A stretch of DNA of 7,623 bases from an uncultured cyanobacterium (GCA_947073895.1 CAMTNN010000065.1:1-7623); one strand, 5' to 3'. Positions 1-5,757 are shown, counted from the first letter of the stretch. Numbers and translations: made by a program. Notes: generated by a model from the sequence alone, not told the origin.

Positions 1-850
1 TTGCAACTTCGTCTATAGCTCTGGTTATCCAGAAGTTACTCTTAACTATTTTCATTGCGTTTGCTTCAATTTTTGATATATCAAGAATTCCGTTAATCAT
101 TCCGAGAAGATGTGTTGCAGAAACTTTTATATCATTGATATATTCTTCCTGCTTATGGTTCAAATCCCCGTATAATTTCGCTCCTAAAATGTCGGAAAAT
201 CCTAAAATCGAGTTTAACGGTGTTCTTAATTCGTGTGAAATATTAGCTAAAAACTCATTCTTAACTCTATCAGCTTCAAGGATTTTTTCGTTTTGTTCCT
301 TGATTGTCTTATAAGCTTCATTTTTCTCTATAATTCCGTCTTTTAATGCTTGCAATTGAATTCTGAATACATTTGACAATTCTAAGTCCTTAAGAATATA
401 AGATAGTATTGCTGAAGCGGCGTTTAAAATATTTAAATCTTTGTAGTTATAAGCTTTTGCTTCTTGTTTTGTCAGTAGAATTATTCCAAAAACAGTTGAT
501 TTAATCATGATTTTTGCGACAATGTAAGATTTTTTCTTAAGTTTAGATAGTCCTACCGCAGAAATAAGTTCTGAATTTTGTTCTGGAATTTCTCCGTTTT
601 TAGTATAAAGTTTTCTCTTCAAACTCTCATCAATCGGGAATATTTCGTTAATTTTATAATTAGCATGGGTTTTATATGTGTATTTTAACTGTAAACTGTC
701 AGGGTTAAGGTAATAAATAAAACCTTCGTCAAAATCTATAACTTTTGAAAGTTTGCGAAATATTGTATTTCCGTCTTTATCGGTATTCAAATTTATTTCA
801 AATAATGACGGTATAAGCTTTACAGCTTCTTCCTCCGATATTAAAGCCAT
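1..850 (-). CDS. Sensor histidine kinase, cytosolic, N-terminal part (cut by window edge)
   Basis: The minus-strand frame is open from an ATG at 848-850 to the left edge, giving 283 visible residues. Residues about 20-155 look like a small GAF-type sensor domain (weak call: alternating strands and helices, no clear motif). A charged helix at about 160-198 leads into a HisKA dimerisation domain with the H-box FLANISHELRTPLNSILGFS, the phospho-accepting His being residue 206. The ATP-binding HATPase domain would lie beyond the edge. No membrane segment is visible, so it probably senses a cytosolic signal. The start is supported by an AAGGGATAAAGG purine tract directly before it and by the position 3 nt after the sdaAA stop, which implies coupled translation. 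As last visible gene of an operon headed by a receiver protein, it is the likely partner of that receiver (inference). Confidence 0.93.
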   Translation of the reverse strand, partial: MALISEEEAVKLIPSLFEINLNTDKDGNTIFRKLSKVIDFDEGFIYYLNPDSLQLKYTYKTHANYKINEIFPIDESLKRKLYTKNGEIPEQNSELISAVGLSKLKKKSYIVAKIMIKSTVFGIILLTKQEAKAYNYKDLNILNAASAILSYILKDLELSNVFRIQLQALKDGIIEKNEAYKTIKEQNEKILEADRVKNEFLANISHELRTPLNSILGFSDILGAKLYGDLNHKQEEYINDIKVSATHLLGMINGILDISKIEANAMKIVKSNFWITRAIDEVA

Positions 851-853
851 CCT

Positions 854-1732
854 TTATCCCTTTATCCCTAATTTTTTTTCTAATTCCAGAGCAGTTTTTG
901 TTTTTGCAAGTCCGCCTTGGGATGTTTCTTTCAAAAGCGGTGACATTAATTGTCCTGTAATCTTAAGTGTATCAACAACTTCATCAGCAGGAATTTTGCT
1001 TTCTACTCCGCATAATGCAAGCTCAGCAGCTGTTACTGCGTGTACTGCAAGAAATGCATTCCTTTTTATACATGGAACTTCAACCAATCCGCAAACAGGG
1101 TCGCAGGTTAGGCCAAGAATGTTTTTTAGCGCAAGTGACACCGCTTGAATTACTTCTCCGGGAGTTCCGCCTAACATTTCAGTAAGTGCTGCTGCTGCCA
1201 TAGCAGAAGCAACTCCGCATTCAGCCTGACATCCAGCAACGGCACCTGCAAGTCTGACTTTAGCTGAAATAATTAACCCTACTATTCCTGCGGTTAGAAG
1301 ACCATCAATCTGCTTTGATTCAGGAATTTTTTCTTCTTCAGATACTGCTACTATAACAGCCGGAACAATTCCGCAAGAGCCTGCTGTCGGGCATGCAACA
1401 ATTCTACCCATTCTTAAATTTTCTTCTGCAGTAGCTAATGCGTAAGTTGTAATTTTTTCAAAAATTTGTCCAAATAAGGCATGTTTTCGTTTGTATTTTT
1501 CAGGAAGTTTTACGCAATCATCCCCGCACCAGTTGGAAACTGATTTTTCAGTGGAAGTCAATCCGTTTTTGATTGCTTCGCGCATTGCTATCAGATTTTC
1601 TGTAACTTTTAGTCTGATAACATCGACATCTGTTTCGGCTAAAGCTGCTTCTTCTTCCTGTGCGATTTTGTAAATCGATTTATTTTCTTTTTTAGTATGT
1701 TCTAATAAGTCTTGAAACGATAGAATTGCCAT
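854..1732 (-). CDS. sdaAA: L-serine dehydratase, iron-sulfur-dependent, alpha subunit
   Basis: This is the catalytic subunit of the two-subunit Fe-S L-serine dehydratase, which converts L-serine to pyruvate and ammonia in the cytosol. The 292-residue length is close to the usual size of about 300. Family signatures are visible: CPTAGSCGIVPAV at 114-126, GCQAECG at 167-173 and LTCDPVCGLVEVPCIKRNA at 208-226. By comparison with characterised serine dehydratases, C168, C210 and C221 are the likely [4Fe-4S] ligands; extra cysteines at 114, 120, 172 and 214 lie nearby. The ATG overlaps the stop of sdaAB by one base (TAATG), so translation is coupled. No strong Shine-Dalgarno sequence precedes it. 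A labile Fe-S cluster fits an anaerobic lifestyle. The identification is secure. Confidence 0.97.
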   Translation of the reverse strand: MAILSFQDLLEHTKKENKSIYKIAQEEEAALAETDVDVIRLKVTENLIAMREAIKNGLTSTEKSVSNWCGDDCVKLPEKYKRKHALFGQIFEKITTYALATAEENLRMGRIVACPTAGSCGIVPAVIVAVSEEEKIPESKQIDGLLTAGIVGLIISAKVRLAGAVAGCQAECGVASAMAAAALTEMLGGTPGEVIQAVSLALKNILGLTCDPVCGLVEVPCIKRNAFLAVHAVTAAELALCGVESKIPADEVVDTLKITGQLMSPLLKETSQGGLAKTKTALELEKKLGIKG

Positions 1733-2385
1733 TATTTTAACTTTCTTACATTTGTCACAAAAAATACATCTTTTAAATGTCTGATTTTATCTGTTAATTC
1801 TTCTCCGGCAGGAATATCCAATTCTATACACATAGAAGCCGTTCCGCCTTTTGAGCTTCTGCCGCAATGAAGAGTTGCAATGTTGATTTTATACTTTTGG
1901 ATAATATCGCTAACAGTAGATATCATTCCCGGCTTGTCTTTGTAAATCATAAGTATGGTATCATAATTTCCGTTAATGTTTACATCAAATCCGTCGATGC
2001 GGTTTATTCTAATTTCGCCGGCACCCACAGAGTCTCCGGAAATCTTCATTTTGTCATCAATTATTATATCTACACTGTTTGGGAATCTTGAAATATCCTG
2101 CACATATTCATAAGAGTATTCAACATCTTTTATTAGGTTAAAAATGTTTTTAATAATCGGGTCATCAACCATATACCCAAGAAGTCCTGCAAGCAAACCC
2201 TTGTCAGTCCCATGTCCGAAACCTGTTGTTGCAAAAGAGTTATGTAAAACAAATTTTACCTTTGAAAAAGAATCCTTGTAAATATTTCTTGCCATTAACC
2301 CTAAACGCACAGCTCCTGCAGTGTGTGAACTGGAAGGCCCTACCATAATCGGTGATATTACTGAAAAAATTGATTGTTCTGTCAT
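1732..2385 (-). CDS. sdaAB: L-serine dehydratase, iron-sulfur-dependent, beta subunit with ACT domain
   Basis: This is the beta subunit of the Fe-S serine dehydratase, 217 residues from the chosen ATG (the Bacillus-type subunit is about 220). It has the family signature GPSSSHTAG at 16-24 and a conserved block FATTGFGHGTDKGLLAGLLG at 51-70. A C-terminal ACT domain spans about 141-217 (YDTILMIYKDKPGMISTVSD). ACT domains usually bind amino acids, so serine sensing is plausible here. I chose the ATG at 2385 because homologues begin a few residues before the IxPIMxGPSSS stretch and because an AGGA tract lies upstream, although the 12-nt spacing is long. A TTG at 2406 would add seven residues and overlap the upstream receiver gene. 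It precedes sdaAA with a 1-nt overlap. Confidence 0.96.
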   Translation of the reverse strand: MTEQSIFSVISPIMVGPSSSHTAGAVRLGLMARNIYKDSFSKVKFVLHNSFATTGFGHGTDKGLLAGLLGYMVDDPIIKNIFNLIKDVEYSYEYVQDISRFPNSVDIIIDDKMKISGDSVGAGEIRINRIDGFDVNINGNYDTILMIYKDKPGMISTVSDIIQKYKINIATLHCGRSSKGGTASMCIELDIPAGEELTDKIRHLKDVFFVTNVRKLK

Positions 2386-2399
2386 TATTAAATATATTC

Positions 2400-3005
2400 C
2401 TACCAATCGTCATCATCTTTGCCGGCATTAATATAGTCATCCATAATGTTACATAGTTGATTTTGCCAGTCATTGTTTTTCTCAAGGAAAAAATCTGCTC
2501 CGCGGCTTCTGCATTGCTGTTCGATTTCTTTTCGAGGAGAAGCTGTTATAACACCGATTATTGTTTTTTTATCATAGCTGTTAGCTAATTTTTTAAGTTC
2601 AGTTAGGAGTATAAAGCCTTCTCTTTCAGTTGGGATAAACAAATCCATAACCACATATTGATACTTGCGTTTTTTATATTTGTTTACTGCATCGTAGATT
2701 TCTTGCGAGCAATCAATATCCACATCGAACTTAGATAATAGAACTTTTAATTGATATGTAATAACCCCTAAATCGTCAACAACCAGTATTGCGGGACTGG
2801 ACAAATCTTCCTCAACCAACTCATCTCCGCCCAAAGCTTTGCTTATAATAGGTTTTTTTGCATTTTTATTAAGTTCTTTTAAGGTATCAACAATCTCAAT
2901 AAGCTGTCTTTTTAAGTCTAATAAGTCAACATTTGCTGGTGCTTTTGAGTTTGTAATGTTAAAAAAGAGCTCCAAAAATTCATCATCTAAATCAACTAAA
3001 GCCAT
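2400..3005 (-). CDS. Response regulator with C-terminal receiver domain and no DNA-binding domain
   Basis: The 201-residue protein has an N-terminal region of about 70 residues, mostly helical and acidic, that I do not recognise. A receiver (REC) domain follows at about 72-195. All phosphotransfer landmarks are present: acidic pair D77-D78 in AILVVDD, phospho-acceptor D121 in YVVMDLFIP, switch residue T154 in GVITAS, and K176 in FFLEKN. There is no C-terminal output domain; the chain ends in an acidic DDDDW tail. It may therefore act through protein contacts, or the N-terminal region may be the output (inference). A GGAG at 3011-3014, five bases before the ATG, supports the start. It heads the operon with sdaAB, sdaAA and a histidine kinase, its probable phosphodonor. 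Confidence 0.92.
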   Translation of the reverse strand: MALVDLDDEFLELFFNITNSKAPANVDLLDLKRQLIEIVDTLKELNKNAKKPIISKALGGDELVEEDLSSPAILVVDDLGVITYQLKVLLSKFDVDIDCSQEIYDAVNKYKKRKYQYVVMDLFIPTEREGFILLTELKKLANSYDKKTIIGVITASPRKEIEQQCRSRGADFFLEKNNDWQNQLCNIMDDYINAGKDDDDW

Positions 3006-3038
3006 GTTTTCTCCGATATCGTAAATATTTGTAAAAGA

Positions 3039-3067
3039 ATTATATCATATTAAGCAAAAAAAAGTAA
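3039..3067 (-). promoter_or_regulatory. Putative promoter of the response regulator/serine dehydratase operon
   Basis: On the minus strand a perfect TATAAT (3044 to 3039) lies 33 bases before the receiver-gene ATG. Seventeen bases upstream is TTACTT (3067 to 3062), a weak match to TTGACA, separated by a T-rich spacer. This is the only convincing -10 box in the gap and would drive all four minus-strand genes. The weak -35 could mean dependence on an activator. Confidence 0.55.
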
Positions 3068-3109
3068 GTGAAAATCTTTATAAATATAGGTAATTAGTAA
3101 GGTGAAATT

Positions 3110-3256
3110 ATGTTCAGTAAAGAATTTATTAAGTTTCTAAATGGTTCGGATGTAAAACCTGAATTAAAAGATACTAAAAAAGAAACCGCACAAGCTGCAA
3201 ATTCTATGTTTTATTTGATTTTGAAAAGTAGCGGTAACGCTCCTAAAAAAGCATGA
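3110..3256 (+). CDS. Small protein of unknown function (48 aa)
   Basis: The ORF runs from ATG at 3110 to TGA at 3254-3256 and is preceded by AAGGTGA with about 6-nt spacing, a good ribosome-binding site. The product is MFSKEFIKFLNG followed by a lysine-rich, mostly helical stretch, ending NAPKKA; it has no signal peptide, membrane segment or known motif. It lies between the divergent serine dehydratase operon and the exported-protein gene. It is a plausible small gene because of the ribosome-binding site and its fit to the gap between flanking promoters, but 48 codons is short and I cannot assign a family. A TATAAA at 3079-3084 is a possible -10 with no clear -35. Confidence 0.5.
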   Translation: MFSKEFIKFLNGSDVKPELKDTKKETAQAANSMFYLILKSSGNAPKKA

Positions 3257-3274
3257 TATCATTTGTTTAGCTTA

Positions 3275-3303
3275 TTTATGTCTCTCTAATTTTAGAGTAT
3301 AAT
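3275..3303 (+). promoter_or_regulatory. Promoter of the exported NTF2-like protein gene with an embedded palindrome
   Basis: A perfect TATAAT lies at 3298-3303, with a poor -35 (TTTATG, 3275-3280) 17 bases upstream. The spacer carries an inverted repeat CTCTAA-TT-TTAGAG (3284-3297) that abuts the -10 and could be an operator. The predicted transcription start is near 3310, only about two bases before the ATG at 3312, so the mRNA would be almost leaderless. Confidence 0.55.
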
Positions 3304-3311
3304 CTCTTATT

Positions 3312-4163
3312 ATGAAAAGAATTATACTAACATTATTTATATCATTGTTTTTTGTGCAATCTTCATTTGCATTGTCATTATTTGACCGTAGCGATGAAGC
3401 TTCAGTGAGAAGAGTTGTAAAATCTCAAATTAAGTATGCAAATAATTCCAATCTTAAAAAATTGATTTCTACTTATGATGAGAACTATATGAATGGGGAC
3501 GGATTAAACTTAGAAGTTTATTCTAAGCTTGTTCAAGATATCTGGAATACTTATAACGATATAGAGTATGATATTACGGTTAAAAATATAACAATTGATA
3601 ATGATAAGGCTGTTGCAGAAGTCATTGAAACTTCTCATGCGGAAGTAGTGACTTCGCATGTAGTAAAGGGTGAACTGAACAGCGTTTCAAACAGCGTTTA
3701 TTATTTCCGTAAAACAAATAAAGGCTGGAAAGTTGTATCAGATAAAGTTCTGGATGAGACAACTTCTCTTCTTTACGGTGATGCTTTAGGATTGGATATA
3801 AAACTTACCGTTCCTGATAAAGTTGCTCCGAATACAGAATATTCTGCAATGTTGGAATTTACTCCGCCTGAAAATACTCTGGCTATAGCTTCTCTTGCAT
3901 CGGATAAAGTTGAATACCCTCAAAAACAAACAGAAGAAGTTTTTAGAGCTCTTCCGGAAGACAATATTTTGGAAAGATTATTTACATCAAATACCGACAA
4001 ACTTAATGAATATATTGTGGCTTCAATTGGTCTAACAAAGACTGCAGTTGATGATTTGAGTATAAAACTAAGTTTAACCGGCTTTGGTTACATGATTAAA
4101 CGTGTTAATGTAATCGGTGCTGATAAAGGAGGATTTAATCCGGCTGATGTCAAACCTGAGTAA
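3312..4163 (+). CDS. Exported protein with NTF2-like domain, function unknown
   Basis: The 283-residue protein starts with a clear signal peptide: KR at 2-3, a hydrophobic core at about 4-18 and a probable cleavage after A20 (SSFA/LS). There is no lipobox cysteine, so it is probably periplasmic or secreted rather than a lipoprotein. Residues about 25-150 have the helix-then-sheet pattern of an NTF2/SnoaL-like domain (helical VRRVVKSQIKYANN and YDENYM, then strands ending in a KGWKVVSDKVLDE-like strand). Residues about 160-283 are beta-rich and may be an Ig-like domain. No catalytic motif is recognisable. There is no Shine-Dalgarno sequence before the ATG. The 3' end overlaps lspA by 17 nt, suggesting co-transcription. 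Export is confident, the fold call is tentative and the role is unknown. Confidence 0.85.
   Translation: MKRIILTLFISLFFVQSSFALSLFDRSDEASVRRVVKSQIKYANNSNLKKLISTYDENYMNGDGLNLEVYSKLVQDIWNTYNDIEYDITVKNITIDNDKAVAEVIETSHAEVVTSHVVKGELNSVSNSVYYFRKTNKGWKVVSDKVLDETTSLLYGDALGLDIKLTVPDKVAPNTEYSAMLEFTPPENTLAIASLASDKVEYPQKQTEEVFRALPEDNILERLFTSNTDKLNEYIVASIGLTKTAVDDLSIKLSLTGFGYMIKRVNVIGADKGGFNPADVKPE
4125..4132 (+). promoter_or_regulatory. Strong Shine-Dalgarno sequence for lspA inside the upstream gene
   Basis: AAAGGAGG lies within the last codons of the exported-protein gene. It sits 14 bases before the ATG at 4147, somewhat far, but it rules out the upstream in-frame GTG at 4117, which precedes the site. 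It indicates translation of lspA from the shared mRNA. Confidence 0.6.
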
Positions 4164-4611
4164 AATAATATACTTTTTTATTTCGATAGTGTTTTTTGCC
4201 GGCTTCGACCTGTATATGACGGAGCGTATTTTGAACGAGTTCCGTTTCAAACTTCAAGATAATGGTATTTTTGATTTGATTTTTGTACAAAATACTGGTG
4301 CAGCGTTTAGTATCTTTGAAAATTCAAGAGTTTTTCTAATAGGATTTTCTATAGTAGCTCTTATTTTAATATTGATTTATGTTATAAAAAACCTTTCAAA
4401 ATACTCAACATTGGCAATGTTTTGGACCGCAATGCTTATTGCAGGTATTGGCTGTAACCTTTACGAAAGAATAGCATTCGGATACGTCAGAGATTTTATC
4501 AAGGTTAACTTTATTGAGTTTCCTGTATTCAATATCTCTGATATTTTTATTAATTTAAGTGTGTTTGTGCTTGTTGTAATAATTATTAAAAATAACTATT
4601 TGAAAAAATAA
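4147..4611 (+). CDS. lspA: Lipoprotein signal peptidase (signal peptidase II)
   Basis: LspA is the inner-membrane aspartyl protease that removes the signal peptide of prolipoproteins after diacylglyceryl transfer to the lipobox cysteine. The 154-residue protein has four hydrophobic segments at about 5-22, 62-80, 89-104 and 133-147. It carries the signature QNTGAAFSIF (48-57), a second block GCNLYERIAFGYVRDFI (102-118) and FPVFNISDIF (125-134). The catalytic aspartates by family alignment are D116 and D132, both present. The usual GNLxDR motif reads CNLYER, a Gly-to-Cys and an Asp-to-Glu change. The ATG at 4147 was chosen over a GTG at 4117 because of the Shine-Dalgarno position and family length. 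It overlaps the exported-protein gene by 17 nt and abuts convergent ispF. Confidence 0.93.
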   Translation: MSNLSKIIYFFISIVFFAGFDLYMTERILNEFRFKLQDNGIFDLIFVQNTGAAFSIFENSRVFLIGFSIVALILILIYVIKNLSKYSTLAMFWTAMLIAGIGCNLYERIAFGYVRDFIKVNFIEFPVFNISDIFINLSVFVLVVIIIKNNYLKK

Positions 4612-5106
4612 CTATTCGCTGATTTTTTCTAACATAACAATAGCGTTAGCTTCAATTGCACGATATTCTCCAACTGCATCAAGCTTTTCTTTAGTCTTTG
4701 CTTTGATAGAAATATCCGTGCTTTCCAGGCCCAATACAGATGCGAGCAATTCTTTCATTTGTGGAATATAAGGCATCATTTTAGGTGCCTCGGCAATAAT
4801 ATTTGAGTCAATATTGTTAACCCAATAGCCTTCCTTTTGTATTAAATCATAAACTTTTTTTAGGAGTATTACGCTGTTTGCATCTTTAAATCGGTCATCA
4901 GTATCCGGAAACAGCGTACCAATGTCATCTAAAGCCAGTGCGCCGAGCATCGCGTCAATAATGGCATGAATAAGTACATCTGCATCTGAATGTCCCAGAA
5001 GTCCTTTTTCGTGTTCAATTTTTATTCCGCCTATAATAAGCTCTCTGCCTTCAACTAAGCAGTGAATATCATATCCGGTGCCAATTCTGTATTTTTGTTC
5101 AGCCAT
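4612..5106 (-). CDS. ispF: 2-C-methyl-D-erythritol 2,4-cyclodiphosphate synthase
   Basis: IspF cyclises CDP-methylerythritol 2-phosphate with loss of CMP in the non-mevalonate (MEP) isoprenoid pathway; the family forms cytosolic trimers. The 164-residue protein is family length. Visible motifs are GTGYDIH (9-15), with metal ligands D13 and H15, LGHSDADVLIHAI (37-49), including the third ligand H47, DDIGTLFPDTD (60-70), and AEAPKM (105-110). The C-terminal substrate-phosphate region, commonly GRxEGI, reads GEYRAI (146-151), with acidic and basic residues exchanged. AGAGGAG seven bases before the ATG at 5106 fixes the start. The stop directly abuts the lspA stop on the other strand. It stands alone here, not fused or adjacent to ispD. 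Confidence 0.97.
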   Translation of the reverse strand: MAEQKYRIGTGYDIHCLVEGRELIIGGIKIEHEKGLLGHSDADVLIHAIIDAMLGALALDDIGTLFPDTDDRFKDANSVILLKKVYDLIQKEGYWVNNIDSNIIAEAPKMMPYIPQMKELLASVLGLESTDISIKAKTKEKLDAVGEYRAIEANAIVMLEKISE

Positions 5107-5136
5107 TTAAAAACTCCTCTTTTAGATACTACAATA

Positions 5137-5167
5137 ATTATAACGTATATTTCATCTTTTTGTTCAA
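5137..5167 (-). promoter_or_regulatory. Putative ispF promoter
   Basis: The minus strand has a perfect TATAAT (5142 to 5137) about 30 bases before the ispF ATG. A TTGAAC (5167 to 5162) lies upstream with a 19-nt spacer, longer than ideal. The -10 is convincing, the -35 less so. Confidence 0.5.
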
Positions 5168-5200
5168 ATATTTGTAAAGTATTGTATACAGGCGTTATTT

Positions 5201-5231
5201 TTCTTAACATTTCTTAATAAACACTGCTTAA
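5201..5231 (+). promoter_or_regulatory. Tandem CTTAA direct repeats, possible regulator-binding site
   Basis: Two imperfect decamers TTCTTAACAT and TTCTTAATAA lie head to tail at 5201-5220, and a third CTTAA core follows at 5227-5231. Direct repeats at about one helical turn are typical of OmpR/PhoB-type response-regulator sites. The CTTAAC core resembles what I recall of the cyanobacterial Pho box, although the pitch here is 10 and then 14 rather than 11. It sits upstream of the 80-aa gene. Confidence 0.35.
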
Positions 5232-5243
5232 AAAGGCAATTTT

Positions 5244-5272
5244 TTGAAGCTTATATACTTTATATATATGTA
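5244..5272 (+). promoter_or_regulatory. Promoter region of the 80-aa gene
   Basis: A very AT-rich stretch contains TTGAAG (5244-5249) with TATGTA 17 bases downstream (5267-5272). A better -10, TATACT (5254-5259), lacks a matching -35. Strong expression of the downstream gene implies a promoter here, but I cannot decide which boxes are used. Confidence 0.4.
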
Positions 5273-5302
5273 AGCGTTATTCAAATAGAGAGAGAACAAA
5301 AA

Positions 5303-5545
5303 ATGGCAACAACATATACAGCAATCGAAAGAAACAAAAAACCAGCAGGATCATTAGAAATCCCTTCAGATTACAATTTCTACTATTTGAATAAACAAGA
5401 CCGTCAAATGAGATTCAACAACGGCGGCGACCCAATCTACGCTATTTTTGACAAAATCGACCAAAGACCTCTTTCTAAAATCGCTAAAGACTTCGTTAAA
5501 GAATTAGCTGATGACACAATCAGATTCATCTCTACTATTATTTAA
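5303..5545 (+). CDS. Small cytosolic protein of unknown function, probably highly expressed (80 aa)
   Basis: The 80-residue product has no signal peptide, membrane helix or motif I recognise. Residues 1-40 are polar and rich in Tyr, Asn and Lys (NFYYLNKQDRQ); residues 50-80 look helical and end in RFISTII. Codon use differs from its neighbours: Ile is 7 ATC, 3 ATT and 0 ATA, Phe 4 TTC to 1 TTT, Asp 6 GAC to 2 GAT. Neighbouring genes prefer T- and A-ending codons, so this pattern suggests strong selection for efficient translation. The leader has a GAGAGAG tract and then a run of A before the ATG, but no canonical Shine-Dalgarno sequence. A 200-nt hairpin follows nine bases after its stop. That it is a real gene is likely; its function is unknown. 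Confidence 0.8.
   Translation: MATTYTAIERNKKPAGSLEIPSDYNFYYLNKQDRQMRFNNGGDPIYAIFDKIDQRPLSKIAKDFVKELADDTIRFISTII
5511..5538 (+). promoter_or_regulatory. Possible promoter for the hairpin RNA inside the end of the 80-aa gene
   Basis: ATGACA (5511-5516, five of six to TTGACA) and TACTAT (5533-5538, four of six) are separated by 16 bases. A start near 5545 would lie just before the hairpin's first arm. The elements overlap coding sequence, so the match may be fortuitous. Confidence 0.3.
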
Positions 5546-5553
5546 ACTTTTGG

Positions 5554-5754
5554 GCGGAGCACATTTCGCTAAACGACCGGCTGACATTCTCTCTTGTCCG
5601 TGCTCCTTTGGATAAAACTACAAGTGGGTTCAAATTGGTTGGATTAACAGAAATAATTATTTTTTAATAAACATATAATCTTATAGAGAATTTATCCAAA
5701 AGGAGTACGGATAATGCGAAATATAAGTTGGTAGTTTCATGAAATGTGCTCCGC
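5554..5754 (+). ncRNA. About 200-nt long imperfect hairpin; candidate 6S-like structured RNA
   Basis: Two 63-64-nt arms (5554-5616 and 5691-5754) pair end to end with one bulged A (5698). I count 48 Watson-Crick pairs, 7 G.U pairs and 8 mismatches. The outer 14 bp (GCGGAGCACATTTC with GAAATGTGCTCCGC) are perfect, and the inner 20 positions (5597-5616) pair except for one G.U and the bulge. The weakest part is a symmetric middle section (5583-5593 opposite 5715-5725). A closing stem, weakened centre, second stem and AT-rich apical region of 74 nt, about 200 nt in all, recalls 6S RNA, which binds RNA polymerase. Seven wobbles would pair only in the plus-strand transcript, against three C.A oppositions that would become wobbles in the other, so plus transcription is favoured. 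Alternatives are a MITE-like element or a 3' UTR structure of the upstream gene. No target-site duplication or terminator U-run is evident. The structure is certain, the identity is not. Confidence 0.5.
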
Positions 5755-5757
5755 ACC

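Noticed and set aside
851..868. Tandem GGGATAAA repeat before the histidine kinase start
   Set aside because: It is explained by the last codons of sdaAA plus the purine-rich ribosome-binding site; two short units are not a meaningful repeat.
753..1185. Plus-strand ORFs opposite sdaAA and the kinase start
   Set aside because: They are antisense to genes with clear conserved motifs, have no ribosome-binding site and give unrecognisable composition; they are shadows.
2240..2485. Minus-strand ORF of 81 codons across the receiver/sdaAB junction
   Set aside because: It overlaps two well-supported genes in another frame and its product looks like frame-shifted sequence.
3023..3035. AAATATTTGTAAA shared with 5166-5178 near another minus-strand promoter
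   Set aside because: A 13-base AT-only-type match is expected by chance in 7.6 kb this AT-rich, and its position relative to the two -10 boxes differs.
5624..5640. GGGTTCAAAT, a tRNA T-arm-like sequence in the hairpin apical region
   Set aside because: The following bases cannot form the T stem and no acceptor or anticodon arm surrounds it, so it is neither tRNA nor tmRNA.
5554..5754. Intrinsic terminator for the 80-aa gene
   Set aside because: The hairpin is far too long and neither strand has a U-run directly after the stem.
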